A DNA stretch of 64,000 nucleotides from Talinum fruticosum (lineage: Eukaryota > Streptophyta > Magnoliopsida > Caryophyllales > Talinaceae): contig JAITYX010000003.1 of the NCBI GenBank assembly GCA_021018815.1, positions 10,878,501 to 10,942,500 of the forward strand, in the 5' to 3' direction. The notes under the pieces are model-generated. The model saw only the letters and a program-made list of their open reading frames with translations. It was not told the origin of the DNA and searched no databases. The translations under genes were made by a program, and so were the position numbers. This document shows positions 45,736 through 57,824 of the stretch, in pieces (within the stretch, counting starts at the first letter, position 1; every line of letters begins with the position of its first letter).

Positions 45736-46161
45736 AAGCAGCTAGACGTGCTCCTTGAGATGAAGGAACTGGTAAGGGAGCAAAAGGAGTTGATTGAGCT
45801 CCTCCAAGAAAGGCGCTCCAAAGCAGCTCGGGACCCCGTCGGCTTAGACACATCGGAAGAGTCCTCGAGCCTCGCCAAGTCTCCTTCTAAAGAGGCGGAA
45901 GAAGAAGAAGAGGAAGTTGCGGCTGAGGCAGCCCCTTCTAAGGAGAAGGAGGAAGGGGAGAAGGAAGAAGAAGAGAAGGAGGAAGAAGGAGCAGAAAAGG
46001 AAGCAGCCAAGGGACAAGGTGCTCCCGCTCCTCAACCGGAGGTGATTAGCTCGGACAACGATCCGAGTGAGTCGAATGACCTGGCGATAAAGGTCAATTT
46101 GCAGCCACCAAGCCCGAGGAAGCACCACCCTCCATTGAGTTCCAAGAGGATGAACCTCTAG
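45736..46161 (+). pseudogene. C-terminal remnant of env-like ORF (F)
   Basis: An open frame of 137 codons from 45748: E-M-K-E-L-V-R-E-Q-K-E-L-I-E-L-L-Q-E-R-R-S-K-A-A-R-D-P (heptad-like, probably coiled coil), then a long glutamate/lysine-rich tract. It matches the C-terminal portion of the A ORF (near 20780, E-M-R-E-L-V-K-E-R...R-R-S-K-A-A-R-D-P). The N-terminal two-thirds are deleted, so no start context or TATA box remains. 46162-46848 is AT-rich noncoding. Confidence 0.75.
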
Positions 46162-46848
46162 ACAATCTTGTTCTAGGTCAGCCACTCAAAATTGAGCCAA
46201 TCCCGGAGATCCCAATGCTGCCCCGCCTAGATCCTTAACATCTTCTCACTCATATCGGCGTAGGAACACTGCCCGTTCATCCACTTCGGCTTAGACTACT
46301 CCCTCTCCACCATCCTAATTTTTTTCTTCTCTTTGTTTTAGTTTCTTTTTTTTCCGGACATATAAATTGTATCTACTTGATACATTCTTCCTCTTTTGTT
46401 TTTACTGAAAGGCAAGGGAGAGAATAATTAGACAATTTGTTGTTTTGTTTAGGGGAGTTTTTCCTCACCCTTTTGTGTATATATTTTTGTGTGAATATAA
46501 ATGAAGTTTCGATTTCGTGCTTATTTATTTCTAAGTGTAACTCCTTTTTGAGTTTCAATTTTTAGTGTATCTTGCTCGATATATCAGCCCATTTATTTTG
46601 CTCCGATATAAGCAGACCTTCTAAGTCCGAATCATTAATTTTAATTTCTATGCGACACTTCATTCTTAACTCGATGCTATCTAAAACTATTAGCTACGAT
46701 TCAATCTAAGTCCGAATCACCTTAGCTATTTCTGCAACTCTATCTCTACACTATGATATATTCTCCGAGAAAGAATGAAAGCGCGAGATCTGTTTCACTA
46801 ACAAAGTTTCTATCTAAGTATGGAATGCCTTTCATCAAAAGGGGAGAT

Positions 46849-48380
46849 TGAAGACTCGGATTCTACACTTATATCATTCTGAGTACTATCAAAGAATCTG
46901 GTACAAACTTCATCTCTTCTAAGTTTTGATTTCAAGTCATTCGAGTATTATAGAAACTTTTCGGAGTGTTATAATATCTTTTCTCGATGTTACAAAAACT
47001 ATTGCATATATTTTCATTCAATTCGACCGACTCGGAAAGAACAATCTTGTTCATCAATTCACTCGATAGTTCCGAATCACTCGGACATCACTCGGATATT
47101 ACTCGGACTTATCGTATGTTCAAATAATCTCAACAGACACTTTCAAACCAAGTTCGACTTCATATTCTAAGTTCAAGTGAATTACGAGTGTTAATTCAAC
47201 TTTCTAAGTCAGCATGTGTTGATTGAATTATATATGTCTAGATCAAGTACTCTTACTCTTATATTCTCTATCTAACTCTGATCTTTCTCTAGACCGACTC
47301 GGATCGAATTTGAGTATAATGAATATTAGACTCGAAATTTCCACTCTTCAAAGACTCGAGATAATTATGCACTTAATTATCTTAATTAAATTATTATCTC
47401 GTGTCTAATCTTGGACCAAAGTATTTTATACTTTGAGAACCAAATTGGTTTACTTTTGTAGGTTATCTAAACTTGGTTATCCCACTTTTGAATTACAAAA
47501 GTCACCGGCTTCAAGATGTCAAATTGCCGATAGACAAGGCTTTTTTACTTCGACCAAGGCCCAAACACTATGTCGGGGTTATCTGTTTCCAAAACTGGAA
47601 ATATTCAACGCTAAGCTCAACGGTGGTTTCCACCCTACTTTTCAAACACCACCAGTGGAATGGGACATCCTAAGGAGTCAAGAGCTATTGCACAACGTTC
47701 ACATCTCAAGGGATCTTTTACGAGTGGCTCGGAAGAACCGTTACAACGATCATAGAGGACTTTTAATCGGAAGATAGTCACAACGGCTAATCTGTTTGGT
47801 CATCTATAAATAGAAGCCACTTCACAAGACTTGAAGATTGCTAAACCTATTGCTCAAATCATATCTTGTAATACTCACTCAATATTCATCTTACAACTCC
47901 AAGTCCGTACTTAACACTTTTCTAAGTTGTAAAGTCTTGTAATCGAGTCACAAACTTTCTTTCTTGCTTTCGAGTAAGGTCCCTTGATTGAGCTGTAAGG
48001 GTTAACTCAGCTCGGTTGTCCTTAACTGTAAAGGTTATCTCGGTTAGGAAGTACTAGATCGAGAGAAGGGAACTTTTGAATCTAGGAAAACTTTGTAAAG
48101 AATTATCTAAGGGGCAATTATGGTTGAGTCGAGTCTATCGTATTTTGTGGATTCAAAATAGTGGATTTGACTTGGTGCTTGAATTAGCACTGGCCATGGT
48201 TTTCCGCCCCGGGAGGGTTTCCACGTAATTCGAGTTCACTCTTTTCGAGCCCAATCTAGACTCGAGATAGCGTTAAATTTTAATTTAAACTTTAGCCCTC
48301 CATTTATTGTTTAAATTTCCTCATCACCCTATTCACCCTCCCCTCTAGGGTGACTAAGACTCTTCAAGAGCAAACCTTCA
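46849..48380 (+). repeat. 3' LTR of copia F (1532 bp)
   Basis: TGAAGACTCGGATTC...CAAACCTTCA, preceded by polypurine AAAAGGGGAGAT. TATAAATA at 47805-47812. Short ORFs inside (47433-47777) match the same segment of the 5' LTR and are not genes. Confidence 0.92.
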
Positions 48381-48920
48381 ACTAGTACTCAAGATAATGA
48401 GACTGAGTCTCGGTGCCTCGGAGCGAGAGAATGAGCAATTGAAAGAAAAGCTCACCTGAGTCTCAAGAGTTGGTTTTAAAGCTTACTAAACGTCAAAAAA
48501 CCTTGATTTACTAGGTTCTCGGTGTGTTTTTTCCGAAAAGAAGGACTTGGTTACGAGTCTTGAACAAGAAGATAATTCCTAGAAAAGTCTTTTCAAAACG
48601 ATTACAGAACAATTAAGTTTAGATAGGCTGAGCATGGTCCCATTCATTCAAAGAAGAAAAGGACTGAGCCCGGACTAGCTTTTATGAAAAAGTCTTCTCA
48701 ACCGGTTTACATAAAGAGAGGATTTCAAATGAAAGAGACATAGAGTCAATTCTCAAGAAAGAAGACTTAGAATCGAGACGAAACCAAAAATTATTCAAAT
48801 CTAGGTTCCCAAAAGTACTCTTCCTCATAAAATAACCTCAATAAAAACGAGTTACTAGGTTTGTAAGAAGAAGTGAGAAGGGTTAGTTTGTTTTTGTTTT
48901 GCAGGTGACTACGAAATGAA
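48381..48920 (+). pseudogene. Copia gag tail (E), after F
   Basis: Continues E gag from 39263: ACTAGTACTCAAGATAATGAGACTGAG equals F 42161-42190. Pieces include E-N-E-Q-L-K-E-K-L near 48430 and the basic linker (K-R-T-E-P-G) near 48660. Broken by frame changes. Confidence 0.78.
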
Positions 48921-49300
48921 AAGATTAGTGGTAGTTTAGACAGTGGATGTTCATGCCACATGTCCGGAGATTTAGGACTCTTCTCAAAACTTGAAGATAT
49001 GAAAGGAGGAAAAGTCACATTTGGAGATAACAGCAAAGACCGGATAATTGACATTAGTAGAATTGGTCAAGGAGAAAATTCAGTTAGCCCAATGTATCTT
49101 ATCAAGGACCTTAAGTATAATCTTCCGAGTATCTCCCAACTATGTGACAAAGGTCAAGAGGTAAGATTTACTCATACCAACTCCTTCATTTCCAATGTAG
49201 CTACAAAAGAGACAAAGCTCTCTAGTCTAAGGTCGATAACACCTATAATATACCTCTTTCTTCTTCTAATCCGGATTTATCATGTTTAAAAGCTTCAGTG
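48921..49300 (+). pseudogene. Copia protease (E)
   Basis: Active site L-D-S-G-C-S-C-H-M-S-G-D (48936-48971), M-K-G-G-K-V-T-F-G, then P-M-Y-L-I-K-D-L-K-Y-N-L-P-S-I-S-Q-L (49090-49143). The D-S-G triplet is intact and the frame is open for ~110 codons from the Met at 48960. Confidence 0.82.
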
Positions 49301-49941
49301 AATGATGAATCATGAACATGGCATTATAGATTAGGTCATATCAATATGCATACGATCAAGAAACTTATATCTCATGGGTTAGTCGGAGGACTACCTAACT
49401 CGCTTAAGAAAGATAAAATTTGTGATGCATGCACAAAAGAAAAACAAGTTAGATCATCATTTAAGCCACTCAAAACAGCTTCTATATCCAAAGTGCTTGA
49501 ATTGATATGAAATCTTTCTTGGGAGCACATCCTCGGCTTCTAAGGAGAATTTCAAATTGTGTAGAGCGACTCTCAATGAGGACGTTGAGACTGCTCGAAA
49601 AAACTTTTTAGCGGCGATTTGTGTTGAACGTCTTTCCAGTCAAATCAAATCTTTGTTGAATGGCCGTTTTTGAGGCTTTTAGCCGGTTCGAGTAATAGGA
49701 TGACTTTATTATTAATAAGTTGATGAATAAAATCACATATTTGTGTGGTGAAATTCTTGTTAAAAGCTTAGGAGGTAAATCATATGTACAAGTTATGGTT
49801 TATGATTACTCACAATTTACTCGCGTTTGTTTTCTAAAGAACAAGAATGAAGCCTTCAAAGAGTTGACTAAGATCCGTAAGAAAATACAAGTGGAGTCCG
49901 AGAATCAAATTAGGAGAATTCGAACCGACCATGGAAGGGCG
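49301..49941 (+). pseudogene. Copia integrase (E), N-terminal half
   Basis: Zinc region W-H-Y-R-L-G-H-I-N-M-H-T-I (49318-49356), C-D-A-C near 49423, filler DNA at 49506-49735, then L-C-G-E-I-L-V-K-S (49740) and R-I-R-T-D-H-G-R (49915-49938) with the second catalytic Asp intact. Interrupted right after that by solo LTR K. Confidence 0.82.
49506..49735. other. ~230-bp filler inside E integrase
   Basis: A segment absent from the integrase of A and F, lying exactly between the zinc region (...S-K-V-L-E-L) and L-C-G-E-I. On the + strand part of it (49512-49665) reads as an open stretch: A-S-K-E-N-F-K-L-C-R-A-T-L-N-E-D, then E-R-L-S-S-Q-I-K-S-L-L-N-G-R-F and stop. I recognise no family. The edges carry only ATATG/CATAT-like short similarity, so it may be captured host DNA filled in during break repair. 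Confidence 0.45.
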
Positions 49942-52025
49942 TGTAGGAACCACAGCTGGAACCGAACCGAACCGAGCTTCCCTATGATTGCCTCCGGCGT
50001 AAGGGTTTTAAAAAGCTTTTGATTTTCGAAGAGACAAGATGATTATGAAAGTGGGGATGAACCTTTTATTAAGATTTCCGAGTTTTATTAAATTTCATTA
50101 AAAAACAAATTAGGCAAAGTTTGAATGGCGGCTTTATTAATTATTTTATTTTAGTAATTATTCTCATAATTCCTGGGATATTATTTCTTAACCGAATGAT
50201 AAATAAAATTAGGGTTTTGAATCTGCTGTGCGGCTTTAGGCCAAATCGGTGTGAAAACACCAATCCGGACCAAAGCCCCGCCTACCGACCACTCGGTGTA
50301 GGCGGCGACCGCACCTAGTGGTGGCTGGCGCCAGCCAAAGGCCACGGCTGAGGAGATCAGCCTCGGCCTCTGCCCTAACTTGGTTGATCCAAATCCTGTT
50401 TCCTTATCCTGCAGTAAAAAAATAGCCGAGATGAAAATTTAAAAGAAATAAATAAAAAAGAGTCGCCAATCGGTTTTAGAAAAGAAAAACTAACAAAAAC
50501 AAAAATAAAGTCTGCTCTTCCAATATTTGTATGGAAAAACTAAGACTAAAAAGGCTAAAAATGACTCCATCGGTCTTTGAACCGAGAATCGGATTCGGGG
50601 CGAGGGTACAAAACGTAGGGATAAACCCTTCCATTTCGCCCGTCCGATGACGGCCATTACAAGTTCGAGTATTGAATTAAAATAATATAAACAAGCAAGC
50701 AAGCAACAACATGTTAAGCAAAATTAAAAGTAACCAAACATATTTATGAAAACGATAAAGGCAGTAAATAAAGAAAAGCGGTAAAGAAAGAAATAGCGAA
50801 AAGAAAACAAAAACGAAAAGAAAGGGCAAAGCGAAAGGAAAGCAAAAAAGAAAAGAAAGTGAGAAATCTATAAGATTACATCGGGCGGGAGGAATTAAAA
50901 GTGATACATCATTTGTCTACAATACGTAAAGCAATAAAGAAAGCAAATAAATAAAATAAACTGTTATGAGGATTGAATCTGTGCCCTCAGGTTATCCCAC
51001 TCGCCGATCCGGATCTCGGATCCGGATCTTTTGATGCGACGGTGGTGAATTGAATGGGCTTTTTGTGAGTATTTTGTGGAGGTGAGTAGGTAGAAAGATG
51101 AATGATGGAGTTTAGGAATCGGATGTAGGGAGTATGATGGAAGTAGGTTGAAAAGAGACCAAGAGATCATAATACAAAGATGAGTATTCGATAGCTCTTA
51201 ATTAAGTTTCAGCAGAGTCACGTTGAGGGATTAGCCATTATGAGAATGAGAGCCAAGGCTCTCTATTTATAGGGAGAGGTTAGGTCAAGGAAGTGACCTA
51301 GGGTTATCTCGGCTAGTCATCCAAAAGCGAGCAGCAAAATCGGGCCAAGATAATCGGAAGATTGAACCGGATAAAGAGAAGATAAGGCCGGATAAAACCG
51401 AGTTCACAGCGTCGGCCACAAAGGAATTTATAGGGTTTCATACCCTAGTGTACTTCCAAGGGAGTCTCCGGGGCAAAATGCAATGTTCACTTAAAATTTT
51501 AGGGTGGCAGGCGCCGCTTTAATAGCTTTCCAAAATGAAAAGTTTCCATTTTTGGCGTGTTTTCATTTTTGCAAGCTTCTATTTTTGGCAAGTTTCATTT
51601 TTGGTGCAGGGTGCGCACTCCTAGTCTTGGGTGGACTGTCTTGGAGCCAAAATGCAGCACTTTGATGCTTGTGATCATGAAATGCAGCATTTAACGTCGT
51701 CTTGAGGTCTTTAACTCCTTGTTTGGTTAGGACCGAAGTGAAACGCAATGTTCTAAGCTCGGAATTTCCCTATACGCGGCACCAAACTTTCGTTGTCTCT
51801 AGAGGCTTGGCCCGGGCTTGGACAATCCGAATGAAAAGGGATTTTTGAATTAGTCCAAGGCAAAAGGCTATTTATTTAGTGATGGGGGTTCTTTGTGTTT
51901 ACCGACTTCCATCGCACCAATCAAACACGATCCGTGATCCAAATCCTCAAACAAGACTCGGGATTTCAACCTCGGGCCAACAAATAAAATAATAGAGAAA
52001 GGATGACACTTTTTAGGTGTCTACA
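49942..52025 (-). repeat. Solo gypsy LTR K (2084 bp)
   Basis: An LTR of the G1/G2 family in reverse: minus strand TGTAGACACCTAAAAAGTGTC (52025) to ...GGTTCCTACA (49942). TATA box at 51272-51263 (minus). No internal region is attached, and E integrase continues on both sides, so it is a solo LTR left by recombination. Flanking bases GGGCG and ATGAG do not form an evident duplication. Confidence 0.85.
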
Positions 52026-52880
52026 ATGAGTTTGACCACTCAAAATTTGCATATTTCTGTGATAAGAATGGCATATCCCACAACTTGTCACTACCCGAAC
52101 TCCTCAACAAAATGGAGTAGTAGAGAGAAAGAACACAACTCTTGAAGAAATGAAAAGGACCATGATGATTGAAAATGATCTATTTCGGGTTGAGGTGGTA
52201 AACACAAGCAAACTACACTCTCAATACATGCCTCATTTGACCCATTCTAAAGAAAACACCCTATAAGCTATACAAAGAAAAGAAACCTAACATTTCCTAC
52301 TTTAAGCCATTTTGATGTAAATGCTTTATGCATAATAATGGTGAGGATCATCCGACTAAGTTTGATGCAAGGTCGGATGACGGTACTTTTCTTGGTTATT
52401 CATCTCATAGCAAAAACTATCAAATTTTCAACAAGAAAACTAACAAAGTGGAAGAAAGCATCCACGTTATCTTTGATGAGGTTTATAATGGTAAGATAAG
52501 TGAATCCCACTTTCTCAAACCTCATCAATCGAGATGATGATGACTTAGTGGAAGTTGAGCTTAGAGTGATCAACAACAAGAGAACGGAGCCAACTCGGAA
52601 TGAGCAAATTCAAGAACAACCTCGGACCACTAGAGCACAAGCTAAAGAAGAGACTCAACAAGCTAAACCAATTGAACAACAAAGAGTTTAACAATCAAAT
52701 CTGGTAAAACAGAAGATAGGTCAAGCTTTCAAATATTCATCTAGTCACCCACCTGAGAACATCATCTTAGATATCAATACCGAGGTAAGAACTTGTTCTT
52801 CTTTGTAAAATTTATGTGCATTTTCTGCATTCATATCATTAACTGAACCTAAAAATGTACTAAAAGCCCTACTTAAACCT
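52026..52880 (+). pseudogene. Copia integrase (E), C-terminal half and linker
   Basis: Resumes at F-D-H-S-K-F / C-D-K-N-G-I-S-H-N, then Q-Q-N-G-V-V-E-R-K-N (52109-52138) with the catalytic Glu, and the C-terminal part G-E-D-H-P-T-K-F-D-A-R-S-D-D-G-T-F-L-G-Y (52340-52399). A glutamine/glutamate-rich linker follows (52500-52691). Several frame breaks. Confidence 0.8.
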
Positions 52881-53680
52881 AAATAGGAAGAGACCATGTA
52901 AGAAGAACTATCACAATTTGAAAGAAACCAAGTCCGAACTCTAACCAAACGACCTTCCGACCACCCGAGTTATAGGAACTAAATGGGTATTCACAAACAA
53001 ACTAGATGAAGGAGGCTTAGTAGTTAGAAACAAAACTAGACTAGTTACTCAAGGATATAATCAAAAGAGGGAATTGATTGTAGGGAAACCTTTGCACTCG
53101 TTGCTAGGATTTAGGCAATCAAAATTCTCTTAGTTTTTACATCCAAGCATGAACATTAAATTATACCAAATGGATGTTAAGTGTGCTTTTCTCAATGGTT
53201 ATATTCAAGAAGAAGTTTATGTTGAGCAAGCCCCTAGATTTGAAAACTTTTAATTTCCTAATCATGTTTTCAAATTGCAAAGAGCTTTGTATGTTTGAAA
53301 CAATCTCTAATAGCTTCGTATGAAAGGTTAAGCAGCTTCGTGGTTGTAAATGATTTCAAAAGAGGTCTTATTGATAAAAATCTTTTCACAAAACCCAAGG
53401 GGAATGATTTTCTCATTATTCATATTTATGTTAATGACATTACATTTGGAGCTACAAATGAAACTCGTGTCAAGAGTTTTCGATTTGATGAGACAGGAGT
53501 TCCAAATGAGCATGATGGGAGAACTCAATTTTCTTGGACCGCTAATTAAACAAGAGAAAAATGGCATCTATGCTTATTAGACTAAATACACTAATGAGTT
53601 ACTCGAAGAAGTACAAGCTATAAGATGTCAAACATGCAAGCAACACAAATGCGTAGTAGTACCAAACTAGACTCATATGA
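52881..53680 (+). pseudogene. Copia reverse transcriptase (E), YVND
   Basis: G-T-K-W-V-F-T-N-K-L-D-E (52975-53010), [11 protein letters not shown] (53171-53203), then the catalytic box I-Y-V-N-D-I-T-F-G (53425-53451), where the first Asp of YVDD is Asn. Downstream M-G-E-L-N-F. Stops and frame changes throughout; polymerase is inactive. Confidence 0.85.
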
Positions 53681-54366
53681 AAAAGATGAAGTTATAAATT
53701 AGAAACTCTACATAGGTATGATTGGTTCTCTACTCTATCTTACATCTAGTAGGCCAAATATTATGTTTAGAGTCTATCTATATGTAAGATTTCAAGATAA
53801 TCCAAAAGAACCACATCTCACTCGCTATGAAGAGAATTTTCGAATATCTTATAGGAAGTTAGACAATTGGTCTCTAGTATTCAAAAGACTCAAGTCTAAC
53901 TCTCAGTAGATACTTAGATGCTAACTATGCTGGATACATGTTTGATAAAAAGAGTACATCAGGAGCATGTTAATTTCCGGGTCAATCACTCATCTCCTGG
54001 CACTCAAAGAACCAAACTCGGTTGCTTTATCAACGGCTGAGGCGAGTATATAGCAGCTGGAGCCTACTGTGCTTAGATTTTATAAATCAAACAACACTTG
54101 AACGATATAGGATTGTCATTCACATCCATCCCTATCAAGTGTGATAATCAAAGTGTCATCGGCATTATAAAGAATCCAGTTCAGCATTCAAAACCGAAGC
54201 ACACTAAGGGCGGATATCATTTTCTCGAGAGACCACTATGAAAAAGGTGATATTAAACTTGAATTTATTCCTACCAAATTTCAATTAGCTGATATCTTCA
54301 CAAAAACCTCTAAGTGAAGATCAATTCTACTTTATTAGGAATGAACTTAGTATGTTGAATGCATGA
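53681..54366 (+). pseudogene. Copia RNase H (E)
   Basis: M-I-G-S-L-L-Y-L-T-S-S-R-P-N-I-M-F (53718-53768), A-R-F-Q-D-N-P-K-E-P-H-L equivalent, K-S-T-S-G-A-C near 53952, W-H-S-K, K-C-D-N-Q-S (54139), and an end equivalent to A-D-I-F-T-K near 54290-54310. 54367-54760 is noncoding spacer corresponding to 22090-22483 in A. Confidence 0.8.
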
Positions 54367-54760
54367 TTGATTGAGTGATTGCATGAGAATTTATGTGTTT
54401 TATTGATTATTACTTGTTCCGAGTGAATAGCTAGTGGTTCGGTTGAAATATCATGAAAGTGAGCTACGGTTATTAAGTTTCTAAGTGTGTTCGAACACCT
54501 TAGACAGTCTCATCGAGTCGGACTTAGTTCGAGAAACATGGACATCAAAATTACGAGATCATCTCTAATTCAATAGAGAATCTAGGAAATATTTTTGAAA
54601 ATCTCTCTCTCTCTTTAACAAGCAAACGGTAAAGAAACTAGCCATTGGAAGGTAGTAGTTTCAAGAAGTAACGACTAGATGCTAGAACGCCAAACGGTCG
54701 GCTAGCCGTTACTCCGTAAGCCGAGTCGATTAAGGTTGTTGTTCCTTGAGAGCCTATATT

Positions 54761-54768
54761 TATAAATA
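54761..54768 (+). promoter_or_regulatory. Putative internal promoter of E env-like ORF
   Basis: TATAAATA in the spacer after RNase H. If solo LTR L is removed, the box lies ~190 bases before the ATG at 58384, and a CT-rich leader follows. A has the same box before its env-like ORF. Confidence 0.5.
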
Positions 54769-54870
54769 GTGTTTAATTATCTTTATTCTTTCACTTTGCT
54801 ATTTTCGCTCTCTCGGTCTCATCTCTCGAACTCGGAATTTTCACTTAGACACTCTTTCAAACTCGGAATC

Positions 54871-57782
54871 AGTAACACCCCAAAACACCCCCGGGAGTAT
54901 TACATCGCCGAGTTCCTCAAAGGAACTCCCAAGGCTCTTTCATGTGTTGGTTTAGCTTTCTAATTCCAACTTAAGGTAATTGAGGAAATTTTTCCAAAAA
55001 TTTGACCCTTTTCTAAAAATTTCGACTGAGTTTCGTATGTAATATAGACTATCCCGTAGGCTTAAAGCCTTAAAACCCTGCATAAAAATCATAATATAAT
55101 TCGATGAGCCACACGCTCGAGTATACAACTCAATGGCCACACGCCGGAGTCCAACCAATCATGCATCAAAACTTAAAGCAATCTAAAGGGTTCATGATAC
55201 ATTTGGTACAAACTATATGAACTTATTTACAAGCTATAACGCTTAGAAAACATAGAATGCGAGGTCGGCTTTAGCCACTTCGGCAATCATCGGTCAATGA
55301 ACAGACAAGCAATCATCAAGGGTCCACAATATGCTAAATACATATCACACCTTCGATCGCACCTTCCGAGAGTGTACGTGCAACATTGGGAGGGAAAGGG
55401 GGAAATTGGTAGGGGTGAGCAAACCGGAAGCTCACCGGAAAGCCTTACACTCTTAAAACGGAAATTCTTTACACATACTACTTATAATAATGAAATCGGG
55501 GAAAGTATAATAACATAGTACAAATCTAGATACTTTTCAATGAAATCTTCGAAACCTCTTGTAACTTAAAGATCATAACATTTTAATCATTCAAAAGCAC
55601 GATTTGCAATCATTTTTGGGAATTGACTCACTTTAAACAAGGTGGTGCAACCACCGCACTTTCTTTCAAATACCTTCGATCATAGATCGAATATCTTTTC
55701 GGGGCTTTAGACAATTAAACTAGCACAAGATGGTTTTCTCGGGCGCGACCCCTTGACTCGAGTTCCCGGACCTATCTCTAGTCAAATACCTGGAAGGCTC
55801 CGCTTTCCTCGTCGGAAAAGAATCAACCTCTCTTGTTTATGGGCATCCTGATACGCAAGGAGCCTATCGCTCGATACGCACGACCACTTCCTTCCTCCGG
55901 TCTAAACAATCCTTAGCTCAAAATCCGTTCAAAACCGAAGTGATCATAATCACTTATCAAACTTGGTTTTAAACCATAATCTCAATCAGTTTATCATCAT
56001 AGAAGGCAGGACACCACGTGTCATCCTTCTAAATTCACTTTCTCGAATCAGTTTCACTTCTTTAGAACACATTTTAAGTTTGGAAAGTAGTTATCCGGAA
56101 TCATTGCATAAACATTTGAACTCCTTTCAAAACCAACTTTCGAGCGTTGTTTAGAATGAAATCACTTCACATGTCAAGCATCTATAAACTAAAACTTAAC
56201 ATTCCAAACTAGCACATTAACTCAAGGATTTACCCAAGTACTTAACATCTCATATTCATCCATATTCTATTCAAGCAAGTCTCCTATTTCCCATATATGT
56301 AATTCTTGCTTCACTCTGTTTTTCCAAGTCACAATCAATCAATATAGATACCTATTCCCTTGATACTTCACATTCCCCCTCCTTTTCTACGCTCCCATAG
56401 TCGTATTCCTTAACTCAATTCATTTTTAAGCACAACGAACTCAACAACTAAAACTCCTCCGAGCCACTTTAACCACAAGTGGTAAAACCATACATAATCA
56501 CAACCCATCATAATTTAGCATAAATTGTCACAACTCGTCCCAAACTACCATATTCAATTCGAACCCGCATATTGTATCTTCCTAATCTTTCCTTTTACTA
56601 ACTTAGTTCACAAGAGCCACAATATCCACAAATAATTATAGCTTAACCCAAAGGTTGCAGCTCTTCACATAATATTGTCCTCAAACTCTTATATTATGTC
56701 TCCATATCTTTAGCTAACTCTCTAATGCCCATACTCAACCATGTAACTCTTAATCTCACTTCTTTACTTAAATTCCTCTAGCTCCGCTTATCTTCAAGTC
56801 TAGTTCAGCCTCAAGGATTTAAATATGTTTTGAACTCAATTAACCTAGCAATCATCCACTTCTCACTCCCACACCTCCATTGTGCATTAATTAAAATGAA
56901 CTCCTATTTCCTTTTTATTCCAAATCTCCAATTCTGAATATAATTATTTATAATTTTAACTCCAAAAATTCAGGAAGTCACCATTGATTAAACTGTCGCC
57001 TCAATCGACATTCTATCATCGAAATCACAAGAATTCCATTGTTACTAGCTGAACTCCCAATATCACCTGTAAGACCTTAACAATCTATTTCAATCAGATT
57101 TTTAATGTCCCAATTCAGCCTCCACCGACTTTCTAAATTCATTCTATAGCACAACCATTCAATAATAGCAACAAATATTCAATATTCATAGCACACCCAC
57201 CTCGAATTCTAGGGTTTGTTAATTGGTTGAATGGAGTCGGGTTGGTTCTCTCGCCTTCCCCTTCCTTTCGTTCGCCTCTCTCGTATCTCTCTATCTCGTG
57301 CTCTTATTGCTTCGCTTCTCTTGGTCTTGGTCTTAGCCCATCTCCTTCTCGCCCTCGCTGTCTCGTTCGGTGGTCCGCCGTTTCCCTCTCTGCTCACCAA
57401 CCGTTGCCCCCTTTACCATCAACCGCCGTTCCACGTCTTATCGTTTAAGTGGGCACGCTGGCTTCATCTTTCCCGGTCGTCTCCCCTCTTCCCAGCCTTT
57501 CTAGCTCTCGGACTCTCTCTCGTCTGTCTCTGTTTCGGGTTCCCTTTCCGCCTCTTGCTCTGTCGCTTTCCTTTTCCTTCGTTCGTCGCTCGCCGGTGTT
57601 CACCGACCGGTGTCCTCGGGCCTACCGTGCCCACCGAGTCTGCTGGTTTTCGGTGTCCCTCCCACACTCGCTCACTCTCTCTCTCTCTTTTTGGTTCACC
57701 CTTCCCGGTTCCTTCCTCTGTCTCTCTTGCTTTTCCCCTTCTTTTTGCTCTGCTCCCTTCATCCTCTCTCTGTGTCCCCGAG

Positions 57783-57824
<42 letters not shown>

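Larger units (their letters stand above)
39264..48380 (+). mobile_element. Full-length copia element F (9.1 kb)
   Basis: LTRs 39264-40798 and 46849-48380, primer site 40799, gag, protease, integrase, RT, RNase H, remnant of env-like ORF, polypurine tract AAAAGGGGAGAT (46837-46848). It is flanked by the perfect duplication ACTAG (39259-39263, 48381-48385) within the gag of copia E (...CTTAAG-ACTAG / ACTAG-TACTCAAG...). LTRs differ clearly by eye, so F is older than A. An internal deletion removed the end of pol and most of the env-like ORF. Confidence 0.92.

Noticed and set aside
49720..50022. 100-codon ORF spanning integrase and following DNA
   Set aside because: It runs from E integrase into solo LTR K and is a chimeric accidental frame.
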